From assembly GCF_002093625.1 (NCBI RefSeq), contig NZ_MRWD01000061.1:1-32080 (forward strand): a stretch of 32,080 nucleotides of DNA. Direction: 5' to 3'. A program made the position numbers and the translations under genes. The notes beneath the pieces are model-generated. The model made no database searches and had not been told where the DNA came from. It saw nothing but the letters and a program-made list of their open reading frames with translations. This document shows, in pieces, positions 25,344 through 32,080 of the stretch. How positions within the stretch are numbered: the first letter of the stretch is position 1; every line of letters starts with the position of its first letter. Source of the stretch: Rouxiella silvae. GTDB taxonomy: Bacteria; Pseudomonadota; Gammaproteobacteria; Enterobacterales; Enterobacteriaceae.

Positions 25344-26105
25344 TTACTCGCGAGTTAATGCATTCCAGCTCACAGGGAATAAAGGTTCTACCACCTTTCT
25401 TACTAACTCAGCCAATTCTTGAATTTCAGTCTGAGCATGTGAATCAGAACGCTTATTGTAAAAATTAGCGAATGCTAGAAGGTTTCCAGTCCAAAGCCAG
25501 TTAACCATCGTACCTTGAGGTAAAACTAAACGAGCCTGCTCAGGAGCAACACCTCTTTTGATATAATTCTCGTATTTATTAATCCCCTCTTCACAATGGC
25601 GTCGATAGTCATCCTGAATCGATTTATGATCAGGGTGTAAACCTCCACTCCCTTGTTTTATAGAGCCTTCAGGTTTAGCGCGAAACTCAGGAATAAATAT
25701 CTCAGGAGTTGTACTGATGTAACGTCGCGACTCTTCATTCTCAACCAGGCCTGTTTTATGCTTGAAACATTGGGTCCGAATTGGAATCGGTGCCTTCATT
25801 TTGATGCTGATTGCAGTATGAGCAAATGGAGTCCAATGACGATCCTGCTGACGCAAATCATCATAAAATTTACGAGCGAGGATCTCTGAGTCGATATTTT
25901 GCGTGGAATCAAAACCAATTATTAATTGTTTAATAATTAAGGCAATTTCCTTGCTGCTAACGCCGTAAGCTAAGAAGTTTATTAGGCTCTTATTTTGCTC
26001 ATCGGTGTAGGCTTTAGATTTTACGCCAAATGACAAGCGGGCTGCATTAACCACACTGGTATCATTACCCATATGGTCTACGTATTCAGCTATCTGTTGA
26101 GTCAT
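25344..26105 (-). CDS. thyX: Flavin-dependent thymidylate synthase ThyX, phage-type
   Basis: A 253-residue ThyX: it makes dTMP from dUMP with FAD and methylene-tetrahydrofolate, independent of ThyA. Visible family features are RHWTPFAHTAISIKMKAP (the HxxPFxH region, residues 89-106), the signature region from Arg110 to Tyr129, and ARLVLPQGT...NWLWTGNLLAFANFYNKRSDSHAQTEI near the C-terminus. The signature differs from the bacterial RHRx7S: KHK replaces RHR, and it continues GLVENEESRRY, the form I associate with phage ThyX. The start is ATG 26105 with GAGG seven bases upstream; a TTG lies just before. The gene is AT-rich relative to the dehydrogenase operon, and Enterobacterales normally rely on ThyA, so transfer from a phage is the best explanation. 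Confidence 0.88.
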   Translation of the reverse strand: MTQQIAEYVDHMGNDTSVVNAARLSFGVKSKAYTDEQNKSLINFLAYGVSSKEIALIIKQLIIGFDSTQNIDSEILARKFYDDLRQQDRHWTPFAHTAISIKMKAPIPIRTQCFKHKTGLVENEESRRYISTTPEIFIPEFRAKPEGSIKQGSGGLHPDHKSIQDDYRRHCEEGINKYENYIKRGVAPEQARLVLPQGTMVNWLWTGNLLAFANFYNKRSDSHAQTEIQELAELVRKVVEPLFPVSWNALTRE

Positions 26106-26511
26106 CAAAATTTCCTCTCTCAGTTAAAACACAACCTATATCCTGTAACTCTTCATTCTTAATATTATCAATCAAGAACATTAACCTTCCATCTTGTTGA
26201 TATTAATATTTAATTATTAGCAGTGTTAATATTTAATTGGCATTTGATATTCCCTGTTTAACTTGAGTTTTTTCACCTGTACTCCATTGATTAGTTCATC
26301 CCGAGGTTTATAAAATTCGCTTAAGGCACTTGCCAGCCAATAGGAGTAGGGCAGGCAGCCATGAGAGAAAAGCCAACTGATGGCAGGCCAGGTGGAGTGC
26401 CCTCGATGCCGTTGAATTCCTACTGATGAGAACAACAAATCTGACCTAATCATTGACACCATGATGTGTCTTCGGCAAGGTCAGGTCTTTAATGTCAACA
26501 GTGTAAATATC
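26106..26511. other. AT-rich gene-poor stretch between thyX and ydgC
   Basis: 406 bases upstream of both divergent genes. The part next to thyX is strongly AT-rich with several TTAATATT copies (26159-26239) and probably holds the thyX promoter. A 78-codon minus-strand frame at 26226-26462 lacks a ribosome site and a recognisable product; it may be a decayed gene fragment. Confidence 0.4.
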
Positions 26512-26850
26512 ATGGGAATTTTATTTAAGGCATTAATCGGCGCGTTGGTGGTGATACTAATAGGCATCTTATCGAAGTCACGAAATTATTATATTGCGGG
26601 TCTAGTCCCTCTTTTCCCAACATTTGCGCTTATTGCTCATTATATCGTTGGCAGTGAACGCTCCATTGAAGCGTTACGCACGACAATTCTTTTCGGGATG
26701 TGGGCTGTAATCCCCTACCTGGCTTATCTTATCTCTCTGTATCTGCTGTTAAATTTTCTCAGATTGCCGCTCGCTCTCACTGCTGCTGTAGGGTGCTGGA
26801 TAGTCGTTGCTTGGCTGTTGATTCAGGTTTGGAATCGTTGGCATAGTTAG
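26512..26850 (+). CDS. ydgC: GlpM-family inner-membrane protein YdgC
   Basis: A 112-residue protein with four hydrophobic segments, closely matching E. coli YdgC: MGILFKALIGALVVILIG, NYYIAGLVPLFPTFALIAHY, and the terminal WIVVAW region. The family name comes from Pseudomonas GlpM, linked to alginate production; the molecular role is unknown. I chose ATG 26512 because the family begins MG(I/L)..KA; the frame is open to 26461 with no ribosome site. It stands alone after the thyX insertion. Confidence 0.88.
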   Translation: MGILFKALIGALVVILIGILSKSRNYYIAGLVPLFPTFALIAHYIVGSERSIEALRTTILFGMWAVIPYLAYLISLYLLLNFLRLPLALTAAVGCWIVVAWLLIQVWNRWHS

Positions 26851-27019
26851 GAAAGATCCAAACCTCGAACGTGATCCATGACAACTAAGTAGGGCAGCTT
26901 TAAGCTTAAGGTGAGTCGCGGATATTGGCGATTCGATGAGTTTTCAGGAGGTCTCGTCCTCAGAACAATACTGTTTAACAGACTGGGCGCATTCCAGTGC
27001 TAATAAAATATAACTTTGT

Positions 27020-27052
27020 GAAATAAGGGGGCGTTTTCTGCCCCCTTATTTC
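27020..27052. terminator. Strong bidirectional terminator
   Basis: A 13-bp perfect stem, GAAATAAGGGGGC and GCCCCCTTATTTC, encloses the loop GTTTTCT. It lies between the convergent ydgC and MFS genes, with A and T rich flanks to the stem. Confidence 0.8.
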
Positions 27053-27083
27053 ATGACTGCGGGTTAAAGCAGTTTTTAGAATT

Positions 27084-28292
27084 TTATCCCAACCCTTCAG
27101 CGCCGCTTATCCCCGGGGCTTTTAGCATTAAGACAAGTGTCATGCTGCAAATAATGACGCCCGCAGCCAGTAGGACCGTGCCTTGAAGACCTATGATGGC
27201 TAACATCTGGCCTCCGGCAAGCGCACCAGTACCAATCGCTGCATTGAAAATTGCAACGTAAATTGCTGACGCCGGTTGTACAGCGTCTCCAGCGCTACGA
27301 AGCAGCCAGGTCTGTAATCCAACGAATACAATTGACATACCCGCCCCCCATATGGCGAGCAACATGCCAATAAACCAGAAAGGAAACGCTACAGCGTTCC
27401 CTTTGCCAAGCATGCCTAACGCACCCGCACTCAGGAGCAGTGAAATGGAAATGAGTCCTTTGATATGACGGTCAATTAGCTTTCCGGCAATGATATTTCC
27501 CACCAGACCGGAGAGTCCTGACATCAGCAGCAGACATGAAATTGAAGCCGACGGTACGCCCAGAGTCTTCGTCAATAGGGGTTCCAAGTAAGTAAATGCC
27601 GCAAAATGAGCCGAAATAATGCAGGCAGTTGCACCATAGAGGGAAAGGATCAACGGGTTTTTGAATATCCCACAGTAAACACGCAGTCTCAGTGGTTGTG
27701 GCGCCGCGAGTGTGGGGAGCGTCCAGAATAAAGTACAGGCTGTGGCAAACGCCAGCAGGGAAATCGCTGTAAACGCACTGCGCCATCCGGCTATGCCTGT
27801 GATTAAACTGGACAACGGTACACCCAGAACGCTGGCGGCCGAAACGCCACCAAAAATGACTGACGTGGCCAGCCCAAGCTTTTCAGCTGGCACAAGCTGT
27901 GCGGCAACGGTGCCAATTAATGCCCAGAAAGCACCGTGTGCCAGTGCACCAGCCATGCGCGCACTCATAAATCCGCTCATTGAATGCGACCAGGTTGCCA
28001 CTATGCAGGAAAGGGCAAGTATCAGCATCAGGCCAATGAGCAGAGCCTTTCTGGAAATTCGTGCAGGCATCGCCCCGGAAAGAAGCGCTGCAAGAGCGGC
28101 AACCCAGCCGTATGCGGTCACGACAAGACCCGCACCAGATTCAGTTTGATTTAGATCCTTCGCTAACGTGCTGAGCATGCCAACCGGCGCAAGCTCGCTG
28201 GTCACAATTGAAAATGCACTGATGCCAAGTGCCGTTATGGCTATCCAAGTGCGTGCAGGCACCGGGTTTGCGTGTAAAACGGTTTCATTCAT
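27084..28292 (-). CDS. MFS transporter, DHA1 sugar-efflux family (SotB/NepI-like)
   Basis: A 402-residue protein with about 12 helices. FSIVTSELAPVGMLSTLAKDL in the first helix and ARMAGALAHGAFWALIGTVAAQ in the fourth strongly recall E. coli SotB/YdeA sugar-efflux transporters. It probably exports a sugar, nucleoside or drug by proton antiport. It is divergent from a lysR gene, which likely controls it. It is the second MFS/regulator pair in the window, related to but clearly different from the first. Confidence 0.82.
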   Translation of the reverse strand: MNETVLHANPVPARTWIAITALGISAFSIVTSELAPVGMLSTLAKDLNQTESGAGLVVTAYGWVAALAALLSGAMPARISRKALLIGLMLILALSCIVATWSHSMSGFMSARMAGALAHGAFWALIGTVAAQLVPAEKLGLATSVIFGGVSAASVLGVPLSSLITGIAGWRSAFTAISLLAFATACTLFWTLPTLAAPQPLRLRVYCGIFKNPLILSLYGATACIISAHFAAFTYLEPLLTKTLGVPSASISCLLLMSGLSGLVGNIIAGKLIDRHIKGLISISLLLSAGALGMLGKGNAVAFPFWFIGMLLAIWGAGMSIVFVGLQTWLLRSAGDAVQPASAIYVAIFNAAIGTGALAGGQMLAIIGLQGTVLLAAGVIICSMTLVLMLKAPGISGAEGLG

Positions 28293-28437
28293 GTAATAAG
28301 TACTCTTAAAAGATATTGAGAGAAGTTTGCTGGGGAGGTTTTGGGCTGGCCGGTTTCAAACACCTACACCTTTCATTCCTTCAGACATATAACTCGGGGA
28401 TTGCAGTATCATCTTGCTAAAATTGATAAAATAGACA

Positions 28438-28460
28438 TGAAAACGGATAGCCGTTTTTCA
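28438..28460. promoter_or_regulatory. Inverted repeat just upstream of the lysR gene
   Basis: TGAAAACGG-ATAG-CCGTTTTTCA, a dyad with one extra T, ends 15 bases before the lysR start. It may be an autoregulatory operator or a 5' mRNA hairpin. Confidence 0.45.
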
Positions 28461-28475
28461 TAATTGGAAAAAGAT

Positions 28476-29369
28476 ATGAAAGCAGATTTCAACTGGGACG
28501 ATACTCGGATTTTTCTCGCAATCGCTCGTGCAGGTACGTTAAGTGGCGCAGCAGAAGTGATGGAGATGGGCATAGCAACGATTTCCAGGAGGCTGGACCG
28601 GCTTGAACAGTCGCTGGCAGTCCCGCTTTTCAGCAGACATCAGAGCGGATACAGGCTGACGGACGATGGCGAAGCCATGCTGGAGCGGGCTGAGGCTCTC
28701 GAATACGCGGGTCTGGCTTTCGGTGAAACAGCGAAACTTCAGGGTAATGTTGCCGGGCTTGTCCGGCTGGCAACATCAGACAATCTGGCCACGCATTTCA
28801 TCCTGCCTTCGCTGAAAGGGCTTCTGGAAAAGCATCCCGACCTGCGGGTGGAAGTGCTCAGTGGTGTTCAGTCAGTCAATCTTCATCGCAGAGACGCCGA
28901 TATAGCAATCCGAATGATCAAGCCTGACAGCGGAAATCTGACGTTAAAGCGTCTAGGAACCCTAGGGTTTGGATTATACGGTGATGAGACATATCTAAAA
29001 ATACTGGCTGATGAACCCGCTGGCTTATCTTTGAATAACGCTCATTATGTGGGCTGGTCGGCGTCACACCAACATCTGCCTGCTGCTCGATGGATAACGC
29101 GGATGCTTCGCGGCAGGTTATGCAGAGTAGAAGCAAACACACTTGTGGCACAGGTATCCGCAGTTTCATCTGGCTTGGGTTTAGGGGTTTTGCCACATTT
29201 TATGGCCAGGAAAAACGGTCTGCATTGTGTTAATCCTGATATCGGTGTGGATCAGGCATTATGGCTAGTGATGCATTCAGATTTAGCGAGTTCACGGCGA
29301 GTCAGAGCAATCGCAGACCATTTGATTGCAGTGTTTGATGGATATAAAGATCAACTGACGATGCCATAA
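28476..29369 (+). CDS. LysR-family transcriptional regulator
   Basis: A 297-residue regulator with the helix-turn-helix at residues 5-62 (FNWDDTRIFLAIARAGTLSGAAEVMEMGIATISRRLDRLEQ) and a LysR ligand domain after residue 85. ATG 28476 is preceded by GGAAAAAG; the frame extends four codons to a TTG. It diverges from the SotB-like MFS gene, with an inverted repeat between, so it probably controls that pump. The ligand is unknown. Confidence 0.88.
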   Translation: MKADFNWDDTRIFLAIARAGTLSGAAEVMEMGIATISRRLDRLEQSLAVPLFSRHQSGYRLTDDGEAMLERAEALEYAGLAFGETAKLQGNVAGLVRLATSDNLATHFILPSLKGLLEKHPDLRVEVLSGVQSVNLHRRDADIAIRMIKPDSGNLTLKRLGTLGFGLYGDETYLKILADEPAGLSLNNAHYVGWSASHQHLPAARWITRMLRGRLCRVEANTLVAQVSAVSSGLGLGVLPHFMARKNGLHCVNPDIGVDQALWLVMHSDLASSRRVRAIADHLIAVFDGYKDQLTMP

Positions 29370-29575
29370 ACATTTTATTCTTACTTCCAAATATTTATCT
29401 GAATGTCGAACAAGGTTAGGCGGCATTAGTCATGTCCGCTTCCGGCACAAGGCCGACGATAACTGAGGACATAAGCCACTTTCACTCTGAGATAAGTTTG
29501 CATATTTTATTGCATCCTGGCCTTAAAAGGCTAAATTTAAAGAGCTTTCTTGCCTTTTAAAATAGGAACACCCGT

Positions 29576-31117
29576 ATGCATTTACTCATTTTTTGCGATG
29601 GAACATGGAATACCCCCGACCAAATGGACATGGGTGTATCGGTGCCAACAAATGTGATTAAACTGCGTAACGCGCTGGAAAAGAGTGATTCTCACGGTCT
29701 TGAACAGCGCACTTATTATCACCCTGGGGTGGGTACCAAAGGCGGTTGGCTTAACCGAATGATAGAGGGCATTGTCGGCGACGGACTCGATAAGAACATC
29801 ATGAGTGCCTACTGCTGGTTGGCAAAAAATTATGAAATCGGCGCCAGCATTTGGCTCTTTGGTTTTAGCCGTGGCGCTTTTACCGTACGCAGTCTGGGAG
29901 GAATGATTGCCCATTGTGGTCTGCTGGATGCGCGGCAGGGCGCCATGACCGAGAAAGAGACGTGGTCGGCAGTGCAGGAATTATTCAATCAGTATCGCCA
30001 GCAAGAACAGGTCGTTGCCAGCGATGAGCGGATATTTCACTGTGTAAGGAGTGGGCAGGCTTGCAGCCACACTGTACCTATTCATTTTATCGGGGTTTGG
30101 GATACCGTGGGGGCATTAGGCATACCTGACGACGTCGCCTTTCTTAGTCTGTTGAATAATCCCCGTAAATACTGCTTTCACGACACGAGTCTTAGCCCAA
30201 TAGTAAAAACGGCGCGTCACGCACTGTCTATTGATGAGCGGCGGCAAAGCTTTATGCCCACACTGTGGACCCACATTAAAAAGGGGCAGGACGTGCGCCA
30301 AATCTGGTTTCCCGGCGTGCATGCCGACGTGGGAGGCGGTTACGCACAAGTCGGGCTCTCCGACGGCGCGTTAGACTGGATGATGACGCAGGCCGAAGAG
30401 TATGGACTGCGCTTTCGTGAAGATATTCGCCAGCAGCTGAAGGCTGATCCACTGGGACAACTTCATGACTCTGCCATCGGTGTATTTAAAAATTTGCGCA
30501 CCCGCCCACGTAATATCCCTTTCTTCTCCCATGAAAGCAGCGAGTTGCATGCCTCGGCCATGACGCGCCACAGCAATCCGCCGTTGACACAGGGTGACTA
30601 TTGGCTGAGTCGCAAAATTGAGAAAGAAAAATCCATCAGTGTGGCGATTTATGCGCGCGAGTACTGGAACGCAACGGGTATTTATCTTGAAGCCGGGGTT
30701 AATTATGAGTTCCACGCCAGTGGAGAGTGGATGGATGGACATATAGCCTGCGGCCCTAAAGGCGACAGTGATGGCAGGTTCCATTTTGGCAAAATTGCCC
30801 AGGCTTTCTCCTCACTGATTGGGATCGGCGAAATGCTCTACCGTAAGGTGACTGGAAATTATCAGGCCGATTTCTGGTTCACCAAACGCCAGGAAAAGGC
30901 GGCCTGGCTGGCGCTCACCGGGGCGGTGGCGAATGACGCAATCCCCATCGGTGCTAAATCTGAAAACAACCCTCTGCCGCATGAAATATTTACCATCGGC
31001 GAGCGATGCGTCTTTACGCCGCAGGCCAGTGGTTACCTTTATGCCTTTGCCAACGATGCATGGCAGGCCTATGGCAATAACCGTGGAAGCGTGAGGCTGA
31101 CAGTGTCAAAGCGTTAA
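29576..31117 (+). CDS. DUF2235 alpha/beta hydrolase with a C-terminal LecA (PA-IL)-like lectin domain
   Basis: A 513-residue protein. Residues 1-330 form a DUF2235 hydrolase: FCDGTWNT (6-13), GFSRG with Ser98, GVWDTVGALG with Asp176, and FPGVHADVGGGY with His249, the same triad order as Tle1. Residues about 354-513 look like the PA-IL/LecA galactophilic lectin: SVAIYAREYWNATGIYLEAG, GPKGD, GAVANDAIPIG and NDAWQAYGNNRGSVRLTV. Asp494, Asn501 and Asn502 line up with LecA Ca-binding residues; the sugar-contact His/Gln region is not clearly kept and about 35 residues are inserted. There is no signal peptide. Unlike the DUF2235 gene at 100-1812, no DUF2931 immunity gene adjoins; a ccdAB operon follows. 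The lectin call is my pattern recognition, not a search result. The start follows AGGA by eight bases. Confidence 0.82.
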   Translation: MHLLIFCDGTWNTPDQMDMGVSVPTNVIKLRNALEKSDSHGLEQRTYYHPGVGTKGGWLNRMIEGIVGDGLDKNIMSAYCWLAKNYEIGASIWLFGFSRGAFTVRSLGGMIAHCGLLDARQGAMTEKETWSAVQELFNQYRQQEQVVASDERIFHCVRSGQACSHTVPIHFIGVWDTVGALGIPDDVAFLSLLNNPRKYCFHDTSLSPIVKTARHALSIDERRQSFMPTLWTHIKKGQDVRQIWFPGVHADVGGGYAQVGLSDGALDWMMTQAEEYGLRFREDIRQQLKADPLGQLHDSAIGVFKNLRTRPRNIPFFSHESSELHASAMTRHSNPPLTQGDYWLSRKIEKEKSISVAIYAREYWNATGIYLEAGVNYEFHASGEWMDGHIACGPKGDSDGRFHFGKIAQAFSSLIGIGEMLYRKVTGNYQADFWFTKRQEKAAWLALTGAVANDAIPIGAKSENNPLPHEIFTIGERCVFTPQASGYLYAFANDAWQAYGNNRGSVRLTVSKR

Positions 31118-31201
31118 CACTGCGTAACTCTGTCACTGTTTTGCTCAAAAATAAAGCTGTCTGCCGCGGGGAGAAGCGGGCATACTGGCGACATATGTTT
31201 T

Positions 31202-31237
31202 TACACGCGTGTAGAGCACGTGTGAAATACACGTGTA
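31202..31237. promoter_or_regulatory. Three tandem palindromes, candidate CcdAB operator
   Basis: TACACGCGTGTA (31202-31213), CACGTG (31217-31222) and TACACGTGTA (31228-31237) have centres 12-13 bases apart, about one helical turn. They end 27 bases before the ccdA start. This fits cooperative binding by CcdA/CcdB complexes, which autoregulate their operon. Confidence 0.7.
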
Positions 31238-31264
31238 AATCGCTCACTGCTCCCGGAGGGAATT

Positions 31265-31504
31265 GTGCCAACCTTAACTTTACGTCATAAAAAAACCGTT
31301 AGCGTAACGCTGGAACCCGTTCTTTTGGAGCAGGCTCGCAGGGCCGGTATAAATTTGTCGGCTATTCTGGCAGAAGCGTTAAAGTCTAAGCTTCAGCAGT
31401 TGGAGGCTGAGGATTGGAAGAGCGAGAATCGTGAAGCCGTGCTGGAGCTTAACCGCATCAGTGACGATCACGGTTTGCTATCGGACGACTACAGGACGTT
31501 CTAA
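31265..31504 (+). CDS. ccdA: CcdA-family antitoxin
   Basis: A 79-residue antitoxin. The N-terminal half is a ribbon-helix-helix DNA-binding region (KTVSVTLEPVLLEQARRAGINLSAILAEAL). The C-terminal half carries the flexible CcdB-binding pattern W..ENREAVLELNRISDDHGLLSDDYRTF, very like F-plasmid CcdA. It starts with GTG after GGAGGG. The stop is two bases before ccdB, so translation is coupled. CcdA neutralises CcdB and is degraded by Lon in known systems. Confidence 0.9.
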   Translation: MPTLTLRHKKTVSVTLEPVLLEQARRAGINLSAILAEALKSKLQQLEAEDWKSENREAVLELNRISDDHGLLSDDYRTF

Positions 31505-31506
31505 CT

Positions 31507-31815
31507 ATGCAGTTTATGGTCTATCGTAACACCGGCAATGCCCGCGCATACCCTTATTTACTTGACGTGCAGAGTGATATCATTGGCGAAATGAACACGC
31601 GACTGGTTATTCCTCTTTTTCCGTTAAGTAAATTTCATGCGCGGCCTGCCCAACGGCTTAACCCAGTCGTGAAGGTCGAAGGCGTCGATTATCTGCTCAT
31701 GACCCATGAAATGGCGAGCATCAGACTCCAACAGCTCGGCGCAAAAGTGGTGAGTTTGCGCGACTATCGTCATGCCATAAAAAATGCACTGGATTTTCTC
31801 CTCGACGGTTTCTAA
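31507..31815 (+). CDS. ccdB: CcdB-family gyrase-poisoning toxin
   Basis: A 102-residue toxin close to the F CcdB length (101). Shared features are MQF.VY at the start, LDVQSDII, TRLVIPL, MT..MAS and IKNALDFLL. Known CcdB proteins trap DNA gyrase as a cleavage complex through C-terminal residues that read WGI in the F protein. Here the end reads DGF, so Trp99 is replaced and potency against gyrase may differ or be lost. The sequence is closer to chromosomal CcdB (ARAYPYLLDVQSDI) than to the F-plasmid form. The ccdAB pair directly follows the lectin-tailed hydrolase gene. Confidence 0.9.
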   Translation: MQFMVYRNTGNARAYPYLLDVQSDIIGEMNTRLVIPLFPLSKFHARPAQRLNPVVKVEGVDYLLMTHEMASIRLQQLGAKVVSLRDYRHAIKNALDFLLDGF

Positions 31816-32080
31816 CTCGATTAAATTCCTTCCCCCACATTCTGTGAGTGTTTTCTTTCGCCTTGCTCCCACGCACCAATTTTGTGCGCTACCTCGCAAA
31901 ATATAAATCTTATAAACTCTGCTATTAGATGTCATTATTTTTCAGCTGGAAATAAATGCACTCACACAGTGCGATATCAGGTTTTTACGGGTTATTTTGC
32001 ACCAAATTAACCCGTACTCATTTGATTATTTCATTCTTATCATAAGAAAATTGAATGCTTCGAAAAATCCTCATTAATAT

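Noticed and set aside
26226-26462. 78-codon minus-strand frame upstream of ydgC
   Set aside because: No ribosome site and no recognisable domain; could be a decayed fragment but I cannot show of what.
29420-29490. GTCCGCTTCCGGCACAAGG sequence as a repeat element upstream of the second DUF2235 gene
   Set aside because: It resembles a motif often seen between genes in enterobacteria, but a single copy here shows no structure I can define.

Overview
The window looks like chromosomal DNA from a member of the Enterobacterales, most likely a Yersiniaceae or Hafniaceae-type genus (Serratia, Rahnella, Rouxiella, Ewingella or Hafnia-like). The basis is recognisable enterobacterial genes (ybjI, dld, ydgC, mntR, sitABCD, a chromosomal class C beta-lactamase, chromosomal ccdAB) with E. 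coli-like ribosome binding sites. The genus is an inference; no marker here fixes it. I see no rRNA, tRNA, CRISPR array or intact insertion sequence.

Left edge (1-2.6 kb): a Tle1-type (DUF2235) phospholipase of the kind delivered by type VI secretion overlaps a DUF2931 lipoprotein that is probably its immunity protein. An exported methionine sulfoxide reductase (msrA) follows. At 3.5-6.4 kb a drug/sugar-efflux MFS gene diverges from a tetR gene that overlaps a lysR gene, with two 23-bp direct repeats between them. At 6.4-8.7 kb there are a Sua5/YrdC-like protein and an FHS-family sugar:H+ symporter. A long intergenic stretch with two very good CRP sites leads to an AT-rich polytopic membrane protein of unknown function.

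Middle (10.6-20.7 kb): a ybjI-dld pair (HAD phosphatase and quinone-linked D-lactate dehydrogenase) converges on an ampC-type beta-lactamase that has no adjacent ampR. An NmrA-like oxidoreductase follows. Next comes a coherent manganese/iron module: mntR on the minus strand, divergent from sitABCD on the plus strand. A MntR-type palindrome overlaps the predicted sitA -10 element, and all sit cistrons overlap. A LacI-family regulator then diverges from a three-gene periplasmic dehydrogenase operon (Tat-exported small subunit, GMC flavoprotein with a cysteine cluster, triheme cytochrome c). This has the architecture of gluconate or 2-ketogluconate dehydrogenase and feeds electrons to the respiratory chain.

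Right part (25-32 kb) is more accessory. A phage-type flavin-dependent thymidylate synthase (ThyX) sits in AT-rich DNA flanked by gene-poor stretches. It is followed by ydgC (GlpM family) and a second divergent MFS/LysR pair. Then comes a second DUF2235 hydrolase, whose C-terminus looks like a LecA/PA-IL calcium-dependent galactophilic lectin domain and which has no adjacent immunity gene. A chromosomal ccdAB toxin-antitoxin operon preceded by three tandem palindromes ends the gene content. The last 265 bases (31816-32080) are AT-rich and I see no gene in them.

The most noteworthy items are the lectin-tailed DUF2235 protein, the phage-type ThyX, and the G8 tract inside the signal peptide of the putative immunity lipoprotein.
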